Source of the DNA: SHLQ01 sp964451305
GTDB taxonomy: Bacteria; Actinomycetota; Acidimicrobiia; Acidimicrobiales; SHLQ01
Reading direction: 5' to 3'
Length of the DNA stretch: 11,052 bases
Assembly: GCA_964451305.1 (NCBI GenBank)
Contig: CAYVHV010000065.1
Location: forward strand, 1 to 11,052
Positions 1-6,522 of this stretch are shown piece by piece. The position numbers and the translations under genes were made by a program. The notes beneath the pieces are model-generated. The model was not told the DNA's origin. It searched no databases and was given only the letters and a program-made list of their open reading frames with translations. The stretch's first letter is position 1, and each line of letters starts with the position of its first letter.

Positions 1-32
1 GAAAGCTCCTCCTCACCCCCTAACCCTTCGAT

Positions 33-55
33 TTGGGGTCTGACCCCAAGGGTCA
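33..55. repeat. Two overlapping short palindromes downstream of the SDR gene
   Basis: Positions 33-49 read TTGGGGTCTGACCCCAA, a perfect 8+1+8 inverted repeat. Positions 41-55 read TGACCCCAAGGGTCA, a perfect 6+3+6 inverted repeat that shares the middle arm with the first, so the two stems are mutually exclusive. They lie just past the minus-strand SDR stop at 59-61. No T-run follows on either strand, so a classical intrinsic terminator is not supported. The compact GGGGTC/GACCCC dyad could be a dispersed REP-like intergenic element or an mRNA 3'-end stabiliser; only one copy is visible here. Confidence 0.45.
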
Positions 56-58
56 TGT

Positions 59-805
59 TTAGCGGCCGCCGCTGACGTCGATGAGCGCGCCGTTGACGTA
101 GCTCGCTTCATCGCTGGCGAGCCACATGACGAGATTCGAGACTTCTTCTGGTTGGCCGCCGCGTTTTTGTGGAATGTTCGGTGCCACGCGTTCGATTCGG
201 TCCGGCTCACCACCGGACGCGTGGATATCGGTGTAGATAACTCCCGGTCGCACCGCGTTGACACGCACACCGCCGGCACCGAGTTCCTTCGACAAGCCGA
301 TCGTCGCTGCGTCAACCGCGCCCTTGGTGGCCGCATAGTCGATGTATTCGAACGGCGAGCCGAGGGTCGATGCCCGAGACGAGATGTTGACGACCGAACC
401 GCCCGCACCGCCGCGTTCGGTGCTCATCCGGCGAGACGCTTCGCGCATCACCAACAGCGCTCCGGTCACGTTGACATTGACCGTCCACGCAATGCGATCG
501 GCAGTGAAGTCTGCGAGCGCACCTTGTTTGCCAAGCACTCCGGCGTTGTTGACGACAACCGATGGGACACCAAGTTCGGTTTCGCACACATCGAACAGAT
601 TGACGACATCGGCCTCGTTCGAGACGTCCGCCTGCACCGCGATCACGTTGACCCCCAGATTCTTCGCCTCGGTCGTCACACGGTCCGCAGCATCAACATT
701 TGCTACGTACGAAAAGCACACGTCATACCCGGCTTCGGCAGCAGCGGTCACCACCGCTGCACCGATTCCTCGAGACCCGCCGGTTACCAACATGATCGAA
801 GCCAT
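59..805 (-). CDS. SDR family NAD(P)-dependent oxidoreductase, YgfF-like
   Basis: This is a classical short-chain dehydrogenase/reductase of 248 aa, the usual length for the family, and should be a soluble NAD(P)H-dependent alcohol/ketone oxidoreductase. The cofactor motif TGGSRGIG is at residues 8-15, NNAG at 86-89, the structural Asn at about 112, the catalytic Ser at 142/143, and Tyr157/Lys161 in YAATK. The C-terminal half, with LGSPFEYIDYAATKGA, VRPGVIYTDIHASGGEP and the RGGQPEEV segment, strongly resembles the E. coli YgfF subgroup, whose substrate is not established. The ATG at 805 has an AGGA (813-816 on the opposite strand) 7 nt upstream, which favours it over the internal ATG at 793. 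It lies 38 nt after the GNAT gene on the same strand, so co-transcription is likely. The fold is certain; the substrate is unknown. Confidence 0.93.
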   Translation of the reverse strand: MASIMLVTGGSRGIGAAVVTAAAEAGYDVCFSYVANVDAADRVTTEAKNLGVNVIAVQADVSNEADVVNLFDVCETELGVPSVVVNNAGVLGKQGALADFTADRIAWTVNVNVTGALLVMREASRRMSTERGGAGGSVVNISSRASTLGSPFEYIDYAATKGAVDAATIGLSKELGAGGVRVNAVRPGVIYTDIHASGGEPDRIERVAPNIPQKRGGQPEEVSNLVMWLASDEASYVNGALIDVSGGR

Positions 806-843
806 CGGCCGATCCTACAGAACAGCACCGAGTTCTCGAATGT

Positions 844-1446
844 CTACACCGATCGGGGCCGACCCAGGGTGTAGAGGTCGCATCGACCGGATTCGTGATC
901 GTCGAATGACCCGACCAGTACGAATCCGGCCTTTCCGAGCGCTCGACAGCTCGCCGCGTTCTCTCTCACCGGGGACGCGCCGACCTGTGTCCAGCCGGGA
1001 TGCTGACCGAAGACGACGTCGTCGGCGAATGTCCGAATCATCGAGCTACCAACTCCTTGACCCCGCCGATCTGGATCACCAATGAGATAGTCGATCCCGG
1101 CACCCGCTGGGTCAAAGCCGAGCTCAAGCCATGCCTTCACCTCATCGTGATCGTCATAAGCATCCACGGCATAACACTGGATCCAGCCAGCGGGCTCACC
1201 ATCGAGTACCGCGATGTACACCTCGACATGTTCGGCATCAAAGTCTGCGTCTGCCTCGTCGTATGCGAAGTCGGGATATTCCTCTGTCAACGTGGCTCGA
1301 CGTTCCGATGACCCGTACTGAGCGAGGATGCCTGGCCACGAAACATCGTCCCCTTCCCAAAAGTGAACGACTCCGGGTTCGTTCATCCACGCATGAATAA
1401 TCGAGAGGTCGCCATCGTCAAGTCTGCGGAATTCCCACATCGCCAT
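844..1446 (-). CDS. GNAT N-acetyltransferase, AAC(6')-type subfamily
   Basis: A 200-aa acetyl-CoA-dependent N-acetyltransferase. Residues 88-125 (GWIQCY, then GIDYLIGDP) lead into the acetyl-CoA pyrophosphate loop RRGQGVGS at 127-134. They are followed by the ASPVRENAASCRALGKAGF segment (157-175) and a terminal LYTL strand. This arrangement is that of the Acetyltransf_8/AAC(6')-Ib-like branch, which includes aminoglycoside 6'-acetyltransferases but also many chromosomal enzymes with unknown amine substrates. An acidic insert lies at about 56-73. The ATG at 1446 is used; a second ATG at 1440 is equally possible because neither has a clear Shine-Dalgarno sequence. The gene starts 27 nt after the permease stop and precedes the SDR, consistent with one transcript. 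Nothing nearby (integron, transposon) suggests an acquired resistance gene. Confidence 0.88.
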   Translation of the reverse strand: MAMWEFRRLDDGDLSIIHAWMNEPGVVHFWEGDDVSWPGILAQYGSSERRATLTEEYPDFAYDEADADFDAEHVEVYIAVLDGEPAGWIQCYAVDAYDDHDEVKAWLELGFDPAGAGIDYLIGDPDRRGQGVGSSMIRTFADDVVFGQHPGWTQVGASPVRENAASCRALGKAGFVLVGSFDDHESGRCDLYTLGRPRSV

Positions 1447-1473
1447 GCTGAACGAGCCTAGAACCCGCTCGGA

Positions 1474-2211
1474 TTACAGGAGGCGCAGGAGCAGCGTCGC
1501 GGCGGAGATCGCGAGCAGGATGATGACGACTCGCTCGAAGGCCACTGCTGAAATTCGCTCGCGGAGCAGTGCTCCGATCGGGAGTGAGATGATGCTCAGT
1601 GGGATCATCAACAAGCCAATGACGATCGTGTCCGTCGTGTACAACTGGCCGATCGCTGCGACCACCATCTGACCGAGTTGGGTAATGGCGAAGAATGCGG
1701 CGATCGAATAGATAAAGGTGTCCCGCTCAACATCGACGCACAGAAACCACGGCGTGACGATCGGACCCGACACGCCAGCAGCACCCTGGAAGACACCCGC
1801 AACGCTTCCCACAACGGGGGCGAGCCGGTGTGCTGTTCGGTCAGCCATCGTGAACTTGAACCCGCTGAGTCGGTTGACGAGGAACGCCACCAAGATCAGA
1901 AACAGAATTAGACGGAAAACCTGCACAGGCAAGAACGGCAACAACAGCGTCCCACCGATAGCCCCGAGGATTCCCGTCGCTGTGAACACCGGCAGCGTCG
2001 TTGCCTGACCGTGGTGTTCTCGAAGCTTCCAGGCAATGCCGAGGTTCAAGAAGAGATTCGAGGGGGCGATGATCAATACGGCGTCGACCACGTCGATGAA
2101 CTGGGCGAGAACCGGGAGTAACAAGAGCGGATAACCGAAGCCGGCGATGCTCTTTACGACAGCTGCGAAGCCAGCGATGCTGAGGATCAGGACGACCTGG
2201 TCACCGGTCAC
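1474..2211 (-). CDS. TauE/SafE family membrane permease (sulfite/organic-anion exporter-like)
   Basis: A polytopic membrane protein of 245 aa from the chosen start, typical for TauE/SafE (DUF81) proteins. Hydrophobic segments fall at about 5-19, 26-49, 74-93, 97-113, 130-158, 168-190, 195-213 and 225-244. The family's paired glycine motifs are visible as SIAGFGYPLL (21-30) and GSVAGVFQGAAGVSGP (135-150), the sign of an internal duplication. Family members export sulfite, sulfoacetate or other small anions, or are uncharacterised. The frame stays open to an ATG at 2409, but that extension is hydrophilic, Arg/Ala-rich and lies entirely over the LysR gene. I therefore prefer the GTG at 2209-2211, whose GTGA overlaps the LysR TGA by 4 nt, a standard translational-coupling junction. 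It is probably controlled by the LysR protein encoded just upstream. The substrate cannot be read from the sequence. Confidence 0.88.
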   Translation of the reverse strand: MTGDQVVLILSIAGFAAVVKSIAGFGYPLLLLPVLAQFIDVVDAVLIIAPSNLFLNLGIAWKLREHHGQATTLPVFTATGILGAIGGTLLLPFLPVQVFRLILFLILVAFLVNRLSGFKFTMADRTAHRLAPVVGSVAGVFQGAAGVSGPIVTPWFLCVDVERDTFIYSIAAFFAITQLGQMVVAAIGQLYTTDTIVIGLLMIPLSIISLPIGALLRERISAVAFERVVIILLAISAATLLLRLL

Positions 2212-3116
2212 GGCGTAGTCGAACCATGTGGGGAAAGCGGCATCGTCGCTTCGCTGATCAGCATCGAGATGAACCGTAGCAACGCTTCGGTCGGAGGCCG
2301 GTCTTGGCGCCGGGCCAATGTCAGCTCTCGCTCCGCCACCGATTCGTTGACGGCCCGTTGCAGGAAGTGCGGTTCGCGCTCGGCGTCGGCTGCGGGCAAC
2401 ACGGTCCAACCCATACCCAACCGAACCATTTCGCAGAGCACAGCTGGTTGGCTGCTCTCGGCAATCACCTCCACGTTGACGCCGCGGCTTCTCAGGTCAC
2501 GAGCAGCGAGAGCTCGAGTGCGAGAGTCCGACGGAAACCCAACCCACGGACCCCACGTGTCTGGTTTCCCGACGGTAGTCCCCGGCGGAGCGTAGACGTA
2601 CAGCGGTTCCTTGAGGAGCGGTCGCAGATCAAGTCCATCGGTATTGGACGGCGGCACGGCCACAACAACGTCGAGCTCTCCGGCATGAAGCGCATCGAAG
2701 AGCGCTGCCGAAGAACGCACGTCGAGCTGCACGGAGATCCCAGGATGAATCGACCGAAACCGCACAAGCGTCTCGCCGAAGTAGTGAATTGCGGCAGTGT
2801 CGATCATTCCCGCCCGTACTTGGCCCACGTCCCCAGCATTGACCTCGCGCGCCCACCGTTCGAGACCGTCTAACTCAGCCAAGACCGCCCGGGCATATAC
2901 CGCTGCCGTCTCGGCTTCTGCGGTAGGGACTCGAGTTCTCCCATCCTTTGAGAACAGTGTCATGGCCAGGCGACGCTCCATGCCCGCAATGCCTTGTGCG
3001 AACGCCGACGTACTGACTCCGAGTTCAACCGCAGCCTCGGTCCAACCACCGTGGTCGAGTGCTGCGACGAGGTACGCCAGTTGCGTGGGTGAAGGAGATT
3101 GTGCAGCCACTCCCAA
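2208..3116 (-). CDS. LysR-type transcriptional regulator
   Basis: A 302-aa DNA-binding regulator of LysR length. Residues about 10-68 form the winged helix-turn-helix, with GGWTEAAVELGVSTSAFAQGIAGME matching the recognition region and RLAMTLFSKDGR the wing. A linker helix follows at about 69-92, then a periplasmic-binding-like effector domain from about 98 to 285. The recognition helix is atypical: SAFAQ replaces the common SQPAVS pattern. The start is a TTG at 3116, with GTG at 3110 as an alternative; neither has a good Shine-Dalgarno sequence. The gene diverges from the inositol-phosphate synthase gene across a short intergenic region with a perfect palindrome, and its stop overlaps the TauE-type permease start. 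The usual family logic would make it an autoregulator and regulator of the permease. The effector is unknown. Confidence 0.9.
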   Translation of the reverse strand: MGVAAQSPSPTQLAYLVAALDHGGWTEAAVELGVSTSAFAQGIAGMERRLAMTLFSKDGRTRVPTAEAETAAVYARAVLAELDGLERWAREVNAGDVGQVRAGMIDTAAIHYFGETLVRFRSIHPGISVQLDVRSSAALFDALHAGELDVVVAVPPSNTDGLDLRPLLKEPLYVYAPPGTTVGKPDTWGPWVGFPSDSRTRALAARDLRSRGVNVEVIAESSQPAVLCEMVRLGMGWTVLPAADAEREPHFLQRAVNESVAERELTLARRQDRPPTEALLRFISMLISEATMPLSPHGSTTP

Positions 3117-3132
3117 CAGCGTAGGAGTTGTT

Positions 3133-3162
3133 TTGCTTACTGAAGTAATACTTCAGCATTAT
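3133..3162 (+). promoter_or_regulatory. Candidate promoter for the inositol-3-phosphate synthase gene
   Basis: TTGCTT at 3133-3138 resembles a -35 box and CATTAT at 3157-3162 a -10 box, separated by 18 bp. Initiation would then fall near 3169, giving a leader of about 29 nt before the ATG at 3198. This is the most AT-rich part of the window. TATAAC at 3164-3169 is an alternative -10. The call rests on consensus matching only. Confidence 0.4.
3140..3156. promoter_or_regulatory. Perfect 17-bp palindrome, candidate operator in the divergent region
   Basis: CTGAAGTAATACTTCAG is a perfect inverted repeat with 7-bp arms and a 3-bp centre, lying between the divergent LysR and inositol-phosphate synthase genes. 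It fills nearly all of the spacer between the candidate -35 and -10 boxes, so a bound protein would block or remodel that promoter. An overlapping dyad, TTACT-GA-AGTAA, occupies 3137-3148. The symmetry is not the exact T-N11-A of many LysR boxes (the outer pair is T-N13-A). The bound regulator could be the neighbouring LysR protein or another dimeric factor. Confidence 0.5.
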
Positions 3163-3197
3163 CTATAACGGTGTATGTCGTCGATAGTTTGATCGCC

Positions 3198-4502
3198 ATG
3201 ACTCAACCACGCGAAATCAAACCCGCATCCGGCAAGCTCGGACTCCTTATGCCTGGCCTCGGCGCCGTGGCTTCGACCGTGATCGCTGGCGTTCTCCAGT
3301 CACGTCAGACCGGCGAAGCACCGCTCGGCTCGGTCTCACAAATGGCACATATCCGCCTCGGCAAGCGGGAAGAAAACCGCAATCCACTCATCAACGAGTT
3401 CGTCCCGCTTGCGGACCTTGGTGACTTGGTATTCGGCGGCTGGGATCCACTTTCGCCAAATGCACTCGAGGCTGCTCGTACCGCAGGCGTCATGAAGGAC
3501 GGCGACCTCGCCGCTATCTCGGGCGAGCTCGAAGGTGTCGTTGCAATGGATGCGGTGTTCGACCAGAAGTGGGTCAGCCGAATCGAAGGTGTTCGCGTGA
3601 AATCCGAGACCAACAAATGGGATCAGGCGGCAGCCCTCATTGCCGATATCGAGCGCTTCCGCACCGAGAACGACTGCGAGCGCCTCGTCATCGTCTGGTG
3701 CGGTTCGACCGAAGCGTTCCAAGAACAGTCAGATGTCCACGCATCGATCGAAGCATTCGAAGCTGGCCTCAAGGCAAACGACGACAACATTTCTCCGAGC
3801 CAGATCTACGCGTACGCCGCCCTCATGAGCGGCGTGCCGTTCGCCAACGGCGCACCAAATCTCACCACGGACGTCGATGCGATCGTCCAGCTCGCAGAGC
3901 GCGAGGGCGTCCCGATCGCCGGCAAGGACTTCAAGACCGGCCAGACGCTCATCAAGACACTCATCGCTCCTGGGCTCAAGTCCCGCATGCTCGGAATTCG
4001 TGGTTGGTACTCAACGAACATCCTGGGCAACCGCGATGGTGAAGTTCTCGACGCACCGGAGAACTTCCAGACCAAGGAAAACTCGAAGCTCGGCGTCCTC
4101 GACACGATCCTTCAGCCTGAGGTTTACCCATCGCTGTACGGCAACATCGACCACAAGGTCCGCATCGACTACTACCCACCACGCGGCGACGAGAAGGAGG
4201 GCTGGGATAACATCGACATCTTTGGATGGCTCGGATACCCAATGCAGATCAAGATCAACCTGCTCGCTCGCGACTCGATCCTTGCTGCTCCTATCGTCCT
4301 CGACCTCGCACTCTTCATGGACCTCGCCGCACGCGCTGGCGAGTCCGGCGTCCAGGAATGGCTGAGCTTCTACTTCAAGGCCCCGCAGAGCGCAACGGTC
4401 AACGACCCAGAACACGACATCTTCATCCAGCAGACCAAGCTCAAGAACACCCTGCGCGAATGGATGGGCGAAGTCCCAGTAACTCACTCCGAAGCCGGCT
4501 GA
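3198..4502 (+). CDS. Inositol-3-phosphate synthase (myo-inositol-1-phosphate synthase, long form)
   Basis: This NAD-dependent enzyme converts glucose 6-phosphate to 1D-myo-inositol 3-phosphate, the entry step to phosphatidylinositol lipids, mycothiol-type thiols and inositol solutes. The protein is 434 aa from the ATG at 3198. Visible motifs are the dinucleotide loop GLGAVAST (20-27), GGWDP (80-84), KDFKTGQTLIKT (243-254) with the active-site lysines, and NILGNRDG (274-281). The conserved C-terminal block around residues 354-372 (LLARDSILAAPIVLDL) is also present. It is longer than the ~360-aa Ino1 of mycobacteria and nearer to the long bacterial/eukaryotic-like type. The frame is open upstream to a GTG at 3171, but homology begins after the ATG, so I use the ATG; no clear Shine-Dalgarno sequence precedes it. 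It stands alone on the plus strand, diverging from LysR and converging 26 nt from the sulfotransferase gene. Confidence 0.93.
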   Translation: MTQPREIKPASGKLGLLMPGLGAVASTVIAGVLQSRQTGEAPLGSVSQMAHIRLGKREENRNPLINEFVPLADLGDLVFGGWDPLSPNALEAARTAGVMKDGDLAAISGELEGVVAMDAVFDQKWVSRIEGVRVKSETNKWDQAAALIADIERFRTENDCERLVIVWCGSTEAFQEQSDVHASIEAFEAGLKANDDNISPSQIYAYAALMSGVPFANGAPNLTTDVDAIVQLAEREGVPIAGKDFKTGQTLIKTLIAPGLKSRMLGIRGWYSTNILGNRDGEVLDAPENFQTKENSKLGVLDTILQPEVYPSLYGNIDHKVRIDYYPPRGDEKEGWDNIDIFGWLGYPMQIKINLLARDSILAAPIVLDLALFMDLAARAGESGVQEWLSFYFKAPQSATVNDPEHDIFIQQTKLKNTLREWMGEVPVTHSEAG

Positions 4503-4528
4503 TCTTCCGACTTCTCCGACGACGTCGG

Positions 4529-5422
4529 CTACGAATCCAACCAGCTCATAGTTCCGGGGGCCAACAGCCCCCGGAGCTCGGCGTTGGACTCGGTAAAGAC
4601 CGACCCCCAACGCTCGCGAATACCAGGATCGATCGGGTCGTACTCCCGCTTGTTGTAGCGCGGATAATCGACTCCAGTGAGTGGCGGCAGGCCGAGGAAG
4701 TCAGTAGCTTGACGCACCGTTGCTTCAGGGTCCTCTGAAAGCGCAGCCGAATCAAGAACAAGAACGTTCTCACGACCGAACAGCTCGAAGTAGCGGCGAA
4801 CTTGCTCGGCGTACTGACCCCGACCGAGGTACGCATGATGAATGTGCGGCTTTGAGATGTAGCTCGAGTCGTTCTTCAACTTCTCAACCTCGCCGATGAG
4901 GCGTGACGCTTCCGCCTCGAACGCCTCCTCCAGGCCCAAGGTTTCAAAACCACGCTTCACCTCGTGATTGTGATGTGAGATCGCTCTGTCGAGTGGCTCG
5001 CGCAAAACAGCGATGATCCGAGCGTCCGGATTGATCCCGTGAATGCGAGCCGGAATGACCGGGCTGAACAGGTAGTAGGGAGCTCCCTCTCCGACCGCCG
5101 GAGTGACGCCATGTTCAGACTCTTGGGCAGCGAGGTCTTCAACCCGAGGAAAGTTGCTGATGTACCACTCAGGAGACTTGTCGTAGCTCGTGTCGAAGTA
5201 GTGCACTCCCTTGGCACGACGAGGACCGTGCACGAGCTCATGCGCGAGCAGGTAAATGAACAGCGAGGTCGTGCCGCCACGCTGGGTTCCGACGACGAAG
5301 AAGTTCGGCGTCGCCCGCTCCTTAGGATCGAGGCGGCCGACGTTGCGGTTCATCCAAACGTAGACATCGCGGACAGGTTCTGGAAGCGCAGTGGCTTTCC
5401 CGAGGGCTTTTCGACCGATCAT
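4529..5422 (-). CDS. Sulfotransferase, heparan-sulfate-type (PAPS-dependent)
   Basis: A 297-aa cytoplasmic sulfotransferase, predicted to move sulfate from PAPS onto a sugar hydroxyl or amine. The 5'-phosphosulfate loop VGTQRGGTTSLF is at 44-55 and is followed by KGVHYFD at 71-77, the Lys-x-x-His-Phe/Tyr-Phe-Asp signature of heparan N-/O-sulfotransferase relatives. GEGAPYYLFSP (111-121) and the 3'-phosphate site REPLDRAISHHNH (141-153) come next. YAEQVRRYFELFG (204-216) and DFLGLPP (241-247) are conserved elements near the C terminus. The ATG at 5422 overlaps the upstream kinase stop by 4 nt (ATGA). It is the last gene of the polysaccharide operon and converges on the inositol-phosphate synthase gene. 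Its 3' end also encodes a strong hairpin. The exact acceptor is unknown; from context it is probably the operon's polysaccharide or its lipid-linked precursor. Confidence 0.9.
   Translation of the reverse strand: MIGRKALGKATALPEPVRDVYVWMNRNVGRLDPKERATPNFFVVGTQRGGTTSLFIYLLAHELVHGPRRAKGVHYFDTSYDKSPEWYISNFPRVEDLAAQESEHGVTPAVGEGAPYYLFSPVIPARIHGINPDARIIAVLREPLDRAISHHNHEVKRGFETLGLEEAFEAEASRLIGEVEKLKNDSSYISKPHIHHAYLGRGQYAEQVRRYFELFGRENVLVLDSAALSEDPEATVRQATDFLGLPPLTGVDYPRYNKREYDPIDPGIRERWGSVFTESNAELRGLLAPGTMSWLDS
4551..4577. terminator. GC-rich hairpin in the sulfotransferase 3' end, possible terminator of the convergent gene
   Basis: TCCGGGGGC (4553-4561) and GCCCCCGGA (4567-4575) form a perfect 9-bp stem with a CAACA loop. 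A T-G wobble and a G-C pair extend it to 4551-4577. It lies about 50 nt after the plus-strand inositol-phosphate synthase stop and inside the last codons (about residues 283-290) of the minus-strand sulfotransferase. No U-run follows on either strand, so it is not a textbook intrinsic terminator. It could still block or stabilise the ends of convergent transcripts. Confidence 0.4.
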
Positions 5423-6522
5423 GACAGCACCATGGTAAGACGTTCGGACACCGCAGCATGCCGTGGGGTTTCCAAGGCATCAGCTTCCGCGTGACGGGCA
5501 CAAAGTTCGAGAAGGTACAACCCCTGTAGCGGGCGGTGATGCGCCGTCGGAATACCAAAGGAGGCAAGACCGAGCGTTGCGCCATCGAGCCCAGAGCCAT
5601 ACTGATAGTGCAGGTGGAGAAGATCGAACCCGGTGGGTACGCCCACCATCGTCCGTTCCCAATCCCAAACCGCGAGCTGACCATTGGTGACTCGTCCGGT
5701 GTTCCACGGCGACCAGTCACCGTGCCATGCAGACACCTCGAGGTCGTCGAAGAACGGATCTGACACGATCTCATCGAACGTCGGACGAAGCGTTGCGTAT
5801 TGGTCCTCGCCCAACCTCGTAGGCAGTTCAGCAAACCAGGGAGTATCTCGAACGCGAGCCGTCTCGTCGACATGGCTCGATACGAACTCGACCAGCGTGG
5901 CCATCGGCATCTGTGCCACGGTCACTCCGAGGTCATCGACGAGATCGAGCGGTTCCATGACCAGCAAGGCGCTCGAACCGTAGGTTCCTGAGTACAACAA
6001 GCCCGGAGTGACGACACCGTCGAGAGGGTTCCCCATGAGATGGGTCAGCCATTCAGCTTCGTTCTGGACCATCTGTCGGGTGTGGTCGTCTGGGCCGAGC
6101 TTCGCGACCGCGATCAGCTCGTCCTGCGAATAGCAGCGAACGACGGGCTTGCGATTCGGGCGTGGAGGGCCGACGGAGACGGAGATGCGAACCTCTCGAC
6201 CAAGCACCTCGGACAAGTACTGGCGCAGCGAACCGAGTTCGCCATCCGATGACACGATCCAGTCGGGCTTGCGACGACCAGCCAGCGACGAGACGCTCGA
6301 GGCCGCTCGCCGGGCAACCGCATTGGAGGTTCGTGAGGAGACCATTCGATCGATTGCGTCGCTCATCGCTCGAGGACAATCAAGATCGACCACAACGCGT
6401 GGATCACCTGGCCGAGGCAACGTGCTGTAGTGCTCCCCCGTTCCCACCGTTGCATTACTGCTCAGTGTTCCAACGGGGCCGGCCAACACGATGCGCCACC
6501 AGCGCTCGTCGACGGAGTCCAT
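5419..6522 (-). CDS. Phosphotransferase with aminoglycoside-phosphotransferase (APH/choline-kinase) fold
   Basis: A 367-aa kinase-fold protein. The catalytic loop HGDWSPWN (267-274, Brenner-type HGDxxxxN) and the metal-binding VWDWE (285-289) are intact. Lys141 in VAKLG and Glu155 in NEAEWL are the likely ATP-anchoring pair. The first ~110 residues precede the kinase lobe, contain a Trp-Trp pair and a DLDCP segment, and match no domain I recognise. I start at the ATG at 6520-6522, whose TGATG overlaps the polymerase stop by 1 nt; a TTG one codon earlier is possible. Its stop overlaps the sulfotransferase start by 4 nt. It lies between a polysaccharide polymerase and a sulfotransferase, so a sugar, glycolipid or small-molecule phosphorylation role is more plausible than antibiotic resistance. 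That is inference from position. The fold is well supported; the substrate is unknown. Confidence 0.82.
   Translation of the reverse strand: MDSVDERWWRIVLAGPVGTLSSNATVGTGEHYSTLPRPGDPRVVVDLDCPRAMSDAIDRMVSSRTSNAVARRAASSVSSLAGRRKPDWIVSSDGELGSLRQYLSEVLGREVRISVSVGPPRPNRKPVVRCYSQDELIAVAKLGPDDHTRQMVQNEAEWLTHLMGNPLDGVVTPGLLYSGTYGSSALLVMEPLDLVDDLGVTVAQMPMATLVEFVSSHVDETARVRDTPWFAELPTRLGEDQYATLRPTFDEIVSDPFFDDLEVSAWHGDWSPWNTGRVTNGQLAVWDWERTMVGVPTGFDLLHLHYQYGSGLDGATLGLASFGIPTAHHRPLQGLYLLELCARHAEADALETPRHAAVSERLTMVLS

Noticed and set aside
152..1085. Long plus-strand ORFs opposite the SDR gene
   Set aside because: They run antisense to a gene with full SDR motifs, are rich in Arg, Ser and Thr with no recognisable domain, and are explained by GC-rich codon bias.
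844..1446. Acquired aminoglycoside-resistance gene
   Set aside because: Motifs fit the AAC(6')-like branch, but there is no mobile element, integron site or composition change, and many chromosomal relatives have other substrates.
1451..1470. Hairpin CGAGC-N9-GCTCG (1453-1471) between the permease and GNAT genes
   Set aside because: The stem is only 5 bp with a long loop and no T-run, which is expected by chance in GC-rich DNA.
2212..2409. 66-codon N-terminal extension of the TauE-type permease
   Set aside because: It is hydrophilic and Arg/Ala-rich, lies over the LysR effector domain, and the GTG at 2211 gives normal length and a 4-nt coupled junction.
4011..4610. 199-codon minus-strand ORF across the inositol-phosphate synthase 3' end
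   Set aside because: It is antisense to conserved enzyme motifs and also overlaps the sulfotransferase 3' end in another frame.
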